Source of the DNA: Geobacter sp. UBA2189
GTDB taxonomy: Bacteria > Desulfobacterota > Desulfuromonadia > Geobacterales > Pseudopelobacteraceae
Direction: 5' to 3'
Assembly: GCA_002328035.1 (NCBI GenBank)
Contig: DCVL01000043.1
Coordinates: 146,857 to 210,856, forward strand
DNA: 64,000 nt
Shown: in pieces, positions 52,969 through 61,076 of the stretch
How the letters are laid out: every line of letters begins with the position of its first letter
Numbering within the stretch: the first letter of the stretch is position 1
The notes under the pieces: model-generated
Told to the model about the DNA's origin: nothing
Databases searched by the model: none
What the model saw: only the letters and a program-made list of their open reading frames with translations
Program-made: the position numbers and the translations under genes

Positions 52969-53205
52969 CGCCAACTGATCATGCCCACCTGAAGACCCAG
53001 AGGGTTAACGCCCCTTTTGCACTGGCAATTTGAGAGAAGCCCGGCGCTACGGAAGGGGAGGTCAATGTCGGCAGGGTCATGTTGGAAGGTTGGAGTGTGA
53101 TCATCAAATAACCAGGTACGGTATCCCTGTCGTTCTCCGGCATCTCTGTATTTTCATTTTTACCGGCTGCCCCAAACTGGCACAGCTCATGCTGTTGTCC
53201 AGGAT

Positions 53206-53817
53206 ATGAAAAAAAACCACAGCCATATACACAGTACAGCAACGGTGCTGATCTGTGCCACTGATCCGGTGTTCCGCAGCCATCTGGAGCGTCTGCTGCA
53301 TGACTTTGGCTGGTCACAATGCTTCTCCGTTTCCTGCGGCAAGGACGCCTTGAAGCTGGCGCTTGAGCGGTTGCCAGGTCTGGTTGTGGTGGCGCATGAA
53401 CCGCCAGAATTGAATGGTATTGAGCTGATTGCCGCGATCATGGAAAAGCTCTGGGTACCGGTTTTATTTTCCGCCCCTTTCTGGACAACAGAGCTGTCAA
53501 AAGTGGCAGTAGCGGCAGGTGCTGCCACTTTTATCACCAGATTTCCCACATCTGAAGAGTTGAGCAAGGCAATCTGTGAGGCAGATTCACGCCTGGAACA
53601 TGATGAACAGTTACGTAACAGATTGCAGGAGAGCGAACGGCGTCTTGAGGAACGTAAGGTGATTGAGAAGGCGAAAGGACTGCTGATGGAACGGGAACGG
53701 ATTTGCGAAAGTGAAGCATTTAAAAGGATGCGCAGCCAGTCCATGACACGCCGGATCAGTATGGCAAAACTGGCAGAGGAGCTGATTACCGGCAGCGTAC
53801 GCCAGGGCTTGCCATGA
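53206..53817 (+). CDS. ANTAR-domain antiterminator with degenerate receiver (GnfR-like)
   Basis: Residues 10-125 form a CheY-like receiver, but the phosphate-accepting Asp is replaced (LVVVAHEPPELNG has Ala63 there) and the conserved Lys is Arg112. A coiled coil follows, then an RNA-binding ANTAR domain at about 145-195 (RKVIEKAKGLLMERE ... ISMAKLAEELI). In Geobacter an ANTAR response regulator, GnfR, controls nif genes by antitermination. The nifB leader nearby has a fitting RNA target. Activation here cannot use standard Asp phosphorylation. The 3' end overlaps draG. Confidence 0.85.
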   Translation: MKKNHSHIHSTATVLICATDPVFRSHLERLLHDFGWSQCFSVSCGKDALKLALERLPGLVVVAHEPPELNGIELIAAIMEKLWVPVLFSAPFWTTELSKVAVAAGAATFITRFPTSEELSKAICEADSRLEHDEQLRNRLQESERRLEERKVIEKAKGLLMERERICESEAFKRMRSQSMTRRISMAKLAEELITGSVRQGLP

Positions 53818-54703
53818 TCAGTTTATCTGCATACTCCTCAAGCTCACAAATCAGCTGCGGGTCCATCTTTTTCAGCCAGCGTTTCGGTATTGACGCTCTG
53901 CCATAGTAGGCGCCGGCCAACATACCGCAGATTGCGCCGGTGGTGTCTGCATCTCCCCCCTGATTGACTGTACCCACAAGACACTCCTCAAACCCTGACC
54001 CCTTGAAGAACCAGTGAAACACAGTCTGCATTGTGTCAACAACATAGCCCGTTGCAAGACCCCGGTAGGGTTCAAACTTAAACCCAGGAAACCTTGCAAC
54101 AAAACATTCCACTTCTTCCCTGAGCCTTTTCTTTGAAATACCTCGCAGTATAAGGTGAATCAGATTACCGATGCAGATACAGCTTGCATCCGATAACGAC
54201 TGATTATGCGTGAGCCTGGCTTGTTCTATCGCATACTTTTTGATCAGCTCGGAATCCGGAAAAGAAAAAAGAGCGGCAGGTAGCATCCGCATGGCGGCTC
54301 CATTGCCACCATCCCATCTATTGTATGGAACCTCAAGGGTGCCGTGCAGTATAAACTCTCTAATTCCCTTCCGACAGGTGTCACCGCAGTCAACCGGTTT
54401 TGACTTAAGCCATTTTGCAAACTCTCTGGCAACTGCCTCACGCGACCATCCCTGGTTTTTAGCAACCGCCCGGGCAATACAGAGAGCCATCTCGGTGTCA
54501 TCAGTCACCTGCCCTGGCTTAAGACGCAACCAGCCGCCTCCGATCATTTCTTTGAATACACCATATTTATTTGCAATCTCTGAGGAGGTCATAAACTCAA
54601 CGGTTGCCCCCAGGGCATCGCCAACAGCCATTCCGACAAAGGCAGCACGGGCACGTTCTTTCAGTTCTGATGGGTCAATGTTGAGAATCATAGATAGTTT
54701 CAT
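53786..54703 (-). CDS. draG: DraG-like ADP-ribosylglycohydrolase
   Basis: This ADP-ribosyl hydrolase has metal-binding motifs TDDTEM and GGDADTTGA, plus VGDALGATVEF near the start. In nitrogen-fixing bacteria DraG restores nitrogenase reductase after DraT has ADP-ribosylated it; position beside nifB fits that. No draT is in the window. The ATG at 54703 gives 305 residues; a TTG 11 codons earlier is also possible, and neither has a clear ribosome site. Its end overlaps the ANTAR gene by 32 bases. Confidence 0.8.
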   Translation of the reverse strand: MKLSMILNIDPSELKERARAAFVGMAVGDALGATVEFMTSSEIANKYGVFKEMIGGGWLRLKPGQVTDDTEMALCIARAVAKNQGWSREAVAREFAKWLKSKPVDCGDTCRKGIREFILHGTLEVPYNRWDGGNGAAMRMLPAALFSFPDSELIKKYAIEQARLTHNQSLSDASCICIGNLIHLILRGISKKRLREEVECFVARFPGFKFEPYRGLATGYVVDTMQTVFHWFFKGSGFEECLVGTVNQGGDADTTGAICGMLAGAYYGRASIPKRWLKKMDPQLICELEEYADKLIMASPGVRCR

Positions 54704-54872
54704 AAGCAAGGATTGTTCCCGATGAGTGAGCTGCAAAGAAAAGCAATATTATAACAAGATGCTTTATTTCTGTGCACACATGGTGCTGGATACAAAATGG
54801 GAGATACTGAATAGACAAGGCTTAAAGCCTCTTGCTCTGCGTCTTAGGCTCTTTAAGTTTAAAAAAGTTTTT

Positions 54873-54888
54873 TGGCACGTTCTATGCC
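54873..54888 (+). promoter_or_regulatory. sigma-54 promoter of nifB
   Basis: TGGCACGTTCTATGC has GG and GC elements exactly 12 bases apart, as sigma-54 (RpoN) requires. Transcription would start near 54900, just before the hexaloop hairpin. A 10-base inverted repeat, GTGCTGGATA at 54783 and TATCCAGCAC at 54895, brackets the promoter. Confidence 0.75.
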
Positions 54889-54902
54889 TAATCATATCCA
54901 GC

Positions 54903-54950
54903 ACAGGCAACGGCGCCTGTAGGACTGATCTCCTACGGCGCTGTTTCTTT
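54903..54950 (+). promoter_or_regulatory. ANTAR-type antitermination leader of nifB
   Basis: ACAGGC-AACGGC-GCCTGT (54903-54920) is a hairpin with a six-base loop having A at position 1 and G at position 4, the known ANTAR recognition pattern. AGGA-CTGATC-TCCT follows as a second hexaloop hairpin. Overlapping both is an intrinsic terminator: GCGCC-T-GTAGGA (54913-54924) pairs with TCCTAC-GGCGC (54931-54941), followed by TGTTTCTTTT. The two folds exclude each other. Confidence 0.7.
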
Positions 54951-54970
54951 TATGAAAGGAGTAAAATGAT

Positions 54971-55792
54971 ATGGCAAGCAGATGCGAACAGATGAAGAAG
55001 ATACACGGGCATCCCTGTTTTGAGGCAAACAATCATAAAACCGGAAGGATACACCTGGCTGTAGCTCCAGCATGCAACATAAAATGCGGCTACTGCACCA
55101 GAAAGCATGACTGTGTTAATGAGTCACGTCCCGGCGTTACAAGTCGCCTGCTGTCACCTCTTGAAGCCATGGACAGGGTAAGGGAAGTAATGGCATCTCC
55201 GATCTACGGCTCCTCCATGCGTGTCGTCGGAATAGCAGGGCCTGGCGACCCACTTGCCAACCGTCAGACATTTGAAACCTTCAGGCTGGTTGGAGAAGAG
55301 TTTCCAGACTTGATGAAATGCATGAGCACCAACGGCCTTCTGCTTCCTGAATCTCTTGATGAGTTGAGTCACCTTAATCTTCAAACCCTTACAGTTACAA
55401 TCAATGCCGTCAAGCCTGAAACTGCAGCCAGGATTTATAGCCATGTATTCTATCACGGCAAGCGGTACAGCGGTAAAGATGCAGCAGAGATACTTCTTGC
55501 AAGTCAGTATGAAGGGATACAGAAGGCGGTAAAACTTGGAATGGTAGTTAAGGTCAATACGGTATTGATTCCAGGGATAAACGACGCTGAAATACCTGAA
55601 ATAGCAGAGAAGATAAAAGACACAGGGGTGTTTGTGATGAATGTCATGCCACTCATCCCTCAGGCCGAACTTGCCCATATACCTGCTCCAAGTGCAATGC
55701 AGCTTAAAGAGGCAAGGGACAGGAATGAACAGATTATCAGCCAGATGAGGCATTGCAAACAGTGCAGAGCCGATGCTGTTGGATTCCTGTAG
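54971..55792 (+). CDS. nifB: NifB radical SAM protein (FeMo-cofactor core synthesis)
   Basis: NifB fuses two 4Fe-4S clusters into the 8Fe core (NifB-co) of the nitrogenase cofactor using radical SAM chemistry. HPCFEANNHKTGRIHLAVAP leads to the cluster motif C35-NIK-C39-GY-C42. The C-terminal RHCKQCRADAVG is the NifB-specific Cys motif. At 273 residues it lacks the NifX-like tail found in longer NifB proteins. GGAG lies upstream, and the leader has sigma-54 and ANTAR signals. Confidence 0.93.
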   Translation: MASRCEQMKKIHGHPCFEANNHKTGRIHLAVAPACNIKCGYCTRKHDCVNESRPGVTSRLLSPLEAMDRVREVMASPIYGSSMRVVGIAGPGDPLANRQTFETFRLVGEEFPDLMKCMSTNGLLLPESLDELSHLNLQTLTVTINAVKPETAARIYSHVFYHGKRYSGKDAAEILLASQYEGIQKAVKLGMVVKVNTVLIPGINDAEIPEIAEKIKDTGVFVMNVMPLIPQAELAHIPAPSAMQLKEARDRNEQIISQMRHCKQCRADAVGFL

Positions 55793-55818
55793 AAGCTCAT
55801 ATATGAGGGCTATCTAAT

Positions 55819-56619
55819 ATGCAGATAAGCAACTTCAGTCCTGATGACATCCATCCATTCCTTAACCTTGCAAAGGATGAAGGATGGATAAGCACACGGC
55901 GTGAACTGGGTTTCCTGTTAGAGTGTTATCCTGAAGGATGCCTGAGATGTCATGAGGAAAACAGGGCTGTAGGATTTGTAACTGCAGTCAGCTACGGAAA
56001 CTCAGGTTGGATAGGTAATCTTCTTGTAGAAAACGGCTACAGAGGGAAGGGGATAGGCACTGAACTCTTCAAACAGGCCATGTTAGCGCTTAAAAGGAGC
56101 GGAGTTAAAACCATCTGGCTGACTGCCTCAAAGTACGGACGCCCTATCTACGAGCGAAACGGCTTCAATCTGTCCGACAGGATTCAAAGATGGGAGTGTT
56201 CCGGCGGAGAGGCAATACAGCTAACCTCCATAAAGAGGATTGAACCATGTTGGCAGCAGATTGATTTTTTAGGCTGGGGTGACGAAAGAAACGCTCTTTT
56301 GGCACATTCTATAGATAGCGGTTGGGTTACCGGATCTGAATCCGGATTTCTTGTGATTCAACGAATTGGCAAAAGGGAACAGATAGGGCCATTTGGCGCC
56401 TTAAACCCGAGAACGGCAGAGCAACTACTGGAAAAAACTGAAATACAGGGGGGCAACAGATTACTGGATGTGCCTGAATCAAACAGGGCAGCTTCAAAGA
56501 TACTTACAAGCCGGGGTTTTTCTGTCAGCAGCGTGGTTGAACTGATGTATTCGGGAGAGCCACCCGCATACCACCCCGAACATATTTTTGGGCTAGCAAG
56601 TATGGGCAGCATGGGGTGA
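55819..56619 (+). CDS. GNAT acetyltransferase with C-terminal second GNAT-like domain
   Basis: Residues 1-130 form a GNAT domain with the acetyl-CoA loop NGYRGKGIGTELF and YERNGFNLSDR. Residues 150-266 look like a partial second GNAT domain, as in the Acetyltransf_18 pairing. The gene starts 26 bases after nifB and precedes nifV, so it is likely in the nif unit. The substrate is unknown; no nif role is established for this family. Confidence 0.82.
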   Translation: MQISNFSPDDIHPFLNLAKDEGWISTRRELGFLLECYPEGCLRCHEENRAVGFVTAVSYGNSGWIGNLLVENGYRGKGIGTELFKQAMLALKRSGVKTIWLTASKYGRPIYERNGFNLSDRIQRWECSGGEAIQLTSIKRIEPCWQQIDFLGWGDERNALLAHSIDSGWVTGSESGFLVIQRIGKREQIGPFGALNPRTAEQLLEKTEIQGGNRLLDVPESNRAASKILTSRGFSVSSVVELMYSGEPPAYHPEHIFGLASMGSMG

Positions 56620-56717
56620 TACAACCCAGATACAGTTTTTAATACGCCTGGAGAGCGTTATCTGCTTGTGCCAGTCAAGAAAGTTTACCTCGGTTTGTTA
56701 GAGATTGGGGGTGTAGC

Positions 56718-57866
56718 ATGGAAGAAAATTCAAAAACAGTCATCATTGACGATACCACCCTGAGGGATGGAGAGCAGACAGCAGGAGTAGTCTTCTCCCT
56801 GAGTGAAAAGCTGTCAATTGCCAGACTGCTTGATGTAGCGGGGGTGCAAGAGATTGAATGCGGGATTCCTGCAATGGGAGAGGAAGAGCGGAGTAGTATC
56901 CGCGCACTGGTGGATCTGGGGCTTTCTGCCACCCTTATTACCTGGAACCGGGCTCTGATTCCTGAGATTCAGGCAAGCATGGATTGCGGCATAAAGGCAG
57001 TTGATATTTCACTTTCCGTATCGGATCAGATGATAACCCATAAACTGAAAAAGGATAGAGGCTCTGTAAAGGAACAGCTTAAGGTTGCGCTGGGTTTTGC
57101 AAAGGATAACGGCTTATATGTTTCAATAGGTGGAGAGGATGCAAGCCGTGCAGATCTCGATTTTCTGGTTGAACTGCTAAAGATCACAAGAGAGCTTGGT
57201 GGAGAGCGTTTCCGTTTCTGCGACACCCTTGGAATAATGGATCCATTTACTATGTACGAAAAGGTAAGCTGGTTGCGAGCATCTGTTCCTGAGATTGATA
57301 TTGAGGTTCACACCCATAACGACCTGGGTATGGCCACTGCAAACGCCATTGCAGGTATAAAGGCAGGCGCACGATTTGTTAACACCACGGTAAACGGACT
57401 TGGCGAGAGGGCTGGCAACGCAGCTCTGGAAGAGGTGGTGATGGGGCTGAAACATGCGTGCGGAATAGAGAGCGGGGTTGATACCCATCGATTCCGCGAG
57501 CTGTCGCTGATGGTTGCCAAGGCATCACGGAGGAAACTTCCCTCCTGGAAGGCCGTGGTTGGATCACGGGTCTTTGCCCATGAATCGGGTCTGCATGCTG
57601 ACGGCGTGCTAAAAGATCCCCGTAATTATGAAGGGTTTGACCCAGCCGAGGTAGGACTGTCCCGTCAGATCGTAGTGGGCAAACACTCCGGCGCCAGTGG
57701 AGTAGTTGAGGGGTTTCGTAAGCTTGGCATTACTCTTTCACGCGATGACGCCACTCTGCTTTTACCTGTTGTGAGGCATGAATCACTGAAACAAAAACGT
57801 GATCTTAAAGACAAAGAACTTCTGGATATCTATCTGAACGGCACAGAGCTGCTGAAGGCGGCCTGA
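56718..57866 (+). CDS. nifV: homocitrate synthase
   Basis: This enzyme condenses acetyl-CoA with 2-oxoglutarate to homocitrate, the organic ligand of FeMo-cofactor. DDTTLRDGEQTAGV is at 11-24 and HTHNDLGMA carries the metal-binding His pair. At 382 residues it lacks the long regulatory domain of LeuA, which with the nif context favours NifV. Confidence 0.93.
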   Translation: MEENSKTVIIDDTTLRDGEQTAGVVFSLSEKLSIARLLDVAGVQEIECGIPAMGEEERSSIRALVDLGLSATLITWNRALIPEIQASMDCGIKAVDISLSVSDQMITHKLKKDRGSVKEQLKVALGFAKDNGLYVSIGGEDASRADLDFLVELLKITRELGGERFRFCDTLGIMDPFTMYEKVSWLRASVPEIDIEVHTHNDLGMATANAIAGIKAGARFVNTTVNGLGERAGNAALEEVVMGLKHACGIESGVDTHRFRELSLMVAKASRRKLPSWKAVVGSRVFAHESGLHADGVLKDPRNYEGFDPAEVGLSRQIVVGKHSGASGVVEGFRKLGITLSRDDATLLLPVVRHESLKQKRDLKDKELLDIYLNGTELLKAA

Positions 57867-57878
57867 GGAGGAGTTGGT

Positions 57879-58109
57879 ATGTCTCAAAGAAGAGAGGAAT
57901 TTATAAGCATTTCTGAAGCGGCAGGATATCTTGAGACAACAGAGACAAGGGTACTGATGATGCTTAAAAAACATGAACTTGTCGGCTGGTTGCATGACGA
58001 TGGATGGTATATTGACAAGACCTCATTACAACTTTGCGGTAAACCAATGCCCTCTGATTTCATAAAAACGGCCTGCTGTGGAGGCTGTAGCGGATGCAGT
58101 GGCCATTAA
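57879..58109 (+). CDS. small helix-turn-helix protein with Cys-rich tail
   Basis: Twelve bases after nifV lies a 76-residue protein. Residues 8-58 resemble an excisionase/MerR-type winged helix (ISISEAAGYLETTETRVLMM). The tail ACCGGCSGCSGH has Cys at 66, 67, 70 and 73 and a final His, a plausible metal or Fe-S ligand set. GGAGG precedes the ATG. I do not know a named family. A redox- or metal-sensing regulator or assembly factor for nitrogenase is a guess from position. Confidence 0.7.
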   Translation: MSQRREEFISISEAAGYLETTETRVLMMLKKHELVGWLHDDGWYIDKTSLQLCGKPMPSDFIKTACCGGCSGCSGH

Positions 58110-58122
58110 AAAGGAGGAGGCT

Positions 58123-58422
58123 ATGATCGTCATCAAGGCATCTGACCTGAAATTCAAATATCCCAAAGATATAAGTAATCGTGATGAACCCAAATTTATC
58201 GGCTTGCCTGATCCGGCTCCGTTCAACAGGGACGATCTGTACGAGATAATCCCGATATTGGGAGCGGTTATGGATCGGTTGGGCAGCGTTGATGGCAGGA
58301 TACTACACCTGCTCGAAGATCTGCTGAATGATATGCCGCGATTTATCAACAGCCGTGAAGAGGTATATGATTTTCTATACCACACAGCCGAAGAGACCTT
58401 GAGCCAAGGGAGAAGCAGATGA
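58123..58422 (+). CDS. 99-residue nif-linked protein of unknown function
   Basis: AAGGAGGAGG precedes the ATG at 58123; an earlier in-frame start at 58078 overlaps the previous gene. The protein reads MIVIKASDLKFKYPKDISNR and is mostly helical and acidic, with LHLLEDLLNDMPRFINSREEV and no Cys. No motif is recognised. It is the last gene of the apparent nifV unit. Confidence 0.65.
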   Translation: MIVIKASDLKFKYPKDISNRDEPKFIGLPDPAPFNRDDLYEIIPILGAVMDRLGSVDGRILHLLEDLLNDMPRFINSREEVYDFLYHTAEETLSQGRSR

Positions 58423-58674
58423 ACGCAGGTCGTGCTTCTTTTTGCGCAAATTACCACTTGCCATCGTACCGGATGGCACACAACATTTGACCTGTAGAGA
58501 CAACGGCTTTACGAGGCAAGCTGGATTTGTATCAAATCGTATCATCCATTCTTTCCCCCTCTATGATCACAAAAACAGCACCGGCGGACTTATTAAGCAA
58601 GTGTTCGTCTGGTTTTTAACCATCTCATTCTAATAATCATCACAATATTAATATGTTAATGGCTGGCTAGCCGT
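58423..58674 (+). other. intergenic region after the nif unit
   Basis: A possible terminator-like pair GTACCGG/CCGGTAC is weak. The sequence TTGCGCAAA at 58440 is a short palindrome. A 63-codon frame from 58442 has no ribosome site and no protein-like pattern. No gene is supported. Confidence 0.4.
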
Positions 58675-58690
58675 TGGCATACGTTGTGCG
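58675..58690 (+). promoter_or_regulatory. possible sigma-54 promoter of the mod operon
   Basis: TGGCATACGTTGTGC places GG and GC 12 bases apart. It lies 85 bases before modD. A hairpin CATCG/CGATG and a CAGCG/CGCTG pair lie in the leader. This would tie molybdate uptake to nitrogen fixation. Confidence 0.5.
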
Positions 58691-58774
58691 TAACCGTAAG
58701 AGCATCGTAAACAGCGATGGCAGTGAAGCAACGCTGCAGTCCAAGGCATCAAGTATAATTTTAGGAGCAAACTA

Positions 58775-59623
58775 ATGATTACATGCCTGCCTGATACCGA
58801 GATAGAACGTTTTCTTGAAGAAGATCTCCCTTACGGCGACCTGACCACACATCTGCTTGGGATTGGTCAGAAAAGGGGTGAGATCTGCTTCACCACACGT
58901 CATGATACTACACTCTGCTGCACGGAAGAGGCCGCCCGCCTGCTGGAGAAATGCGGTTGCAGGGTAACCCTGCAAACTTCCAGCGGAACGCGACTGCCAG
59001 CCAAGCAGACATTTTTAAGGGCAGAAGGCGCAGCTCAGGCTCTGCATGCCGGTTGGAAGGTGGCGGTGAATCTGCTGGAGTACGGTTCCGGCATCGCCAC
59101 CCGCACTGCCAGGATTGTCACTGCTGCGCGGGAAATCAACCCCTGTATTGCCGTACTGACCACCCGCAAGACCTTTCCCGGCACCAAGAAGATTGCCATC
59201 AAGGCGATCTGCGCCGGTGGTGCATTGCCGCATCGTCTGGGGCTGTCGGAGACGGTGCTGGTATTCAAGCAGCATACCGCGTTTATGGGCGGACTGGAAC
59301 CGTTTTTACGGCATCTGAAAACGCTGAAGCGCGAGGCGCTGGAGACCAGGATTATTGTGGAGGCGGATTCACCGGAAGAAGCACTGCTGATCGCTCAAAG
59401 CGGTGTTGATCTGGTGCAGGTAGACAAGCTGCCACCGGATCAACTGAAGGCGCTGGTAGAACAGATCAGGCAGATCAACCCGGCGGTCAAGGTCTCTGCT
59501 GCCGGTGGGATCAACGAGCAGAACGCGGCTGAATATGCCGCAACCGGTGTGGATATACTTGTGCTGTCATCGGTTTATTTTGGTAAGCCTGCCGATATCG
59601 GGGCTACCATCGTAGCAGTATAA
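58775..59623 (+). CDS. modD: ModD, quinolinate-phosphoribosyltransferase-like protein
   Basis: This 282-residue protein has the NadC/QPRTase fold, with ATRTARIVTAA, TRKTFPGTKKIAIKA and the C-terminal SAAGGINEQNAAEYAATGVD barrel strand. In molybdate operons this branch is named ModD, with unknown precise role. AGGAG precedes the ATG. It leads the modABC genes by 25 bases. Confidence 0.9.
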   Translation: MITCLPDTEIERFLEEDLPYGDLTTHLLGIGQKRGEICFTTRHDTTLCCTEEAARLLEKCGCRVTLQTSSGTRLPAKQTFLRAEGAAQALHAGWKVAVNLLEYGSGIATRTARIVTAAREINPCIAVLTTRKTFPGTKKIAIKAICAGGALPHRLGLSETVLVFKQHTAFMGGLEPFLRHLKTLKREALETRIIVEADSPEEALLIAQSGVDLVQVDKLPPDQLKALVEQIRQINPAVKVSAAGGINEQNAAEYAATGVDILVLSSVYFGKPADIGATIVAV

Positions 59624-59648
59624 AACCAGCCTGAGAGGAGAATGAAAC

Positions 59649-60398
59649 ATGCAAATGATGAGTCGTAGCATTGTTGCCGCAGTCTTGATGGTGTTCCTTG
59701 CAATACCGGCCATGGCCGGTGAAATCAGCCTGTCGGTGGCAGCCAGCCTGCGGGAATCGGTCACTGAACTGTCTGACCTGTTCCAGAAACGCACCCCCGG
59801 TGTCAGCTTCAAGAAGAACTTTGGCGCATCAGGTGCCCTGGCCAAGCAGATTGAGTCTGGTGCCCCGGTGGATCTGTTCTTTGCTGCCAACAACGAGTGG
59901 GTGGATTACCTGTTCAAAAAGAAGCTTGCTGATGAAAAAAGCGCCGGGGTAGTTGCCTATAACCAACTGGTGGTGGCCGGCAAGCCTGGGGTAAAGATTG
60001 CCAGCATGCAGGATCTTGTTAAGTTGAACCGGGTAGCCATCGGCAGCCCCAAGAGTGTTCCAGCTGGCGAGTATGCCATGGCTGCCCTTAAGAAATCAGG
60101 CATTGATAAGCAGTTAGAGAAGAAGCTGGTACTGGCCAAGGATGTACGTGAATGCCTTCTGTATGCTGATCGGGGTGAGGTGGATGCCGCTTTTGTCTAC
60201 AAAACCGACGCACTGCTGCTTTCCAAACATGCCAAGATTCTGTATGTGGTGCCTGAAAACCTGCATGACCGGGTAACATACCCGATGGTCTTGACCGTGG
60301 CAGGTTCGAAAAAACCTGAGGCAGTGGCCTTCATCAAATTCCTGGCGTCTACTGAGGCAAAAGCAGTACTGACAAAGCATGGGTTTGAGGTGCGTTAA
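59649..60398 (+). CDS. modA: molybdate-binding periplasmic protein
   Basis: This ABC-transporter substrate-binding protein has a 23-residue signal peptide ending PAMA, then ISLSVAASLRESVTEL, FGASGALAKQIESGAPVDLFFAAN and VDAAFVYKTDA, all typical of ModA. It captures molybdate (or tungstate) in the periplasm. Its stop codon overlaps the modB start (TAATG). Confidence 0.95.
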   Translation: MQMMSRSIVAAVLMVFLAIPAMAGEISLSVAASLRESVTELSDLFQKRTPGVSFKKNFGASGALAKQIESGAPVDLFFAANNEWVDYLFKKKLADEKSAGVVAYNQLVVAGKPGVKIASMQDLVKLNRVAIGSPKSVPAGEYAMAALKKSGIDKQLEKKLVLAKDVRECLLYADRGEVDAAFVYKTDALLLSKHAKILYVVPENLHDRVTYPMVLTVAGSKKPEAVAFIKFLASTEAKAVLTKHGFEVR

Positions 60399-61075
60399 TG
60401 CAGTTTGCTCCGACAGATATCCAGGCGATTCTGCTTTCAGTAAAAGTAGGTGTCGTGGCAACACTGGTAGCCCTGCCGCTGGGATTTCTGGGGGCATGGC
60501 TGCTGGCCTTTGGCCGCTTCAAGGGAAAGCTGCTGCTGGAGCTGTTGTTTAATTTGCCGTTAACCCTGCCGCCGGTGGTGGTAGGCTACCTGCTGCTGTT
60601 GTTGTTGGGAAGCCAGGGATTACTTGGAAAACTGCTGGATACGCTGGGAATCAGGATCATCTTCACCTGGAAGGCCGCTGTTATAGCATCTATCGTGGTC
60701 GGGTTTCCGCTTTTGGTTCGCTCAATCCGGCTGGCCATGGAGGGGATAAATCCTCAACTGCTACAGGCTGCCCGTAGCCTGGGGGCAAAGCCGCTGGACA
60801 CGGTACTTACAGTTGTTTTACCACTTTCTATGCGTGGTATCCTGGCCGGTTCCTCTCTCTTTTTTGCCCGTTCACTTGGTGAGTTTGGCGCCACCATCAT
60901 AATTGCCGGCAACATCCCCGGAGTTACCCAGACACTTCCCCTGGCCATCTATGATTATGCCTCTTCTCCGGCTGGCGAGTCCACAGCACTACTTCTATGC
61001 CTTGTTTCAATCCTCCTCTCAATGGGTATCCTGCTGCTACATGAACTGATTTTGCAGCGGAGAAAGGAGGCTTGA
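60398..61075 (+). CDS. modB: molybdate ABC transporter permease
   Basis: This inner-membrane permease of 225 residues has about five helices. The coupling motif AARSLGAKPLDTVLTVVLPLS (in two pieces) and RSLGEFGATIIIAGNIPG are ModB signatures. It is coupled to modA upstream, and modC follows after one base. Confidence 0.96.
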   Translation: MQFAPTDIQAILLSVKVGVVATLVALPLGFLGAWLLAFGRFKGKLLLELLFNLPLTLPPVVVGYLLLLLLGSQGLLGKLLDTLGIRIIFTWKAAVIASIVVGFPLLVRSIRLAMEGINPQLLQAARSLGAKPLDTVLTVVLPLSMRGILAGSSLFFARSLGEFGATIIIAGNIPGVTQTLPLAIYDYASSPAGESTALLLCLVSILLSMGILLLHELILQRRKEA

Positions 61076-61076
61076 G

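Noticed and set aside
53178..53192. TGGCACAGCTCATGC as a sigma-54 promoter for the ANTAR gene
   Set aside because: Spacing is right, but transcription would start within a few bases of the ATG and leave no ribosome site, so I did not list it as a feature.
52979..53317. Minus-strand frame of 112 codons between the flavoprotein and ANTAR genes
   Set aside because: It overlaps the ANTAR start, has low-complexity content and no ribosome site. The interval 52969-53177 seems to hold no gene.
54726..54995. 89-codon frame before nifB
   Set aside because: It runs through the sigma-54 promoter and the terminator leader, and it overlaps the nifB start in another frame.
58442..58633. 63-residue frame in the nif-mod gap
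   Set aside because: No ribosome site, and composition not protein-like.
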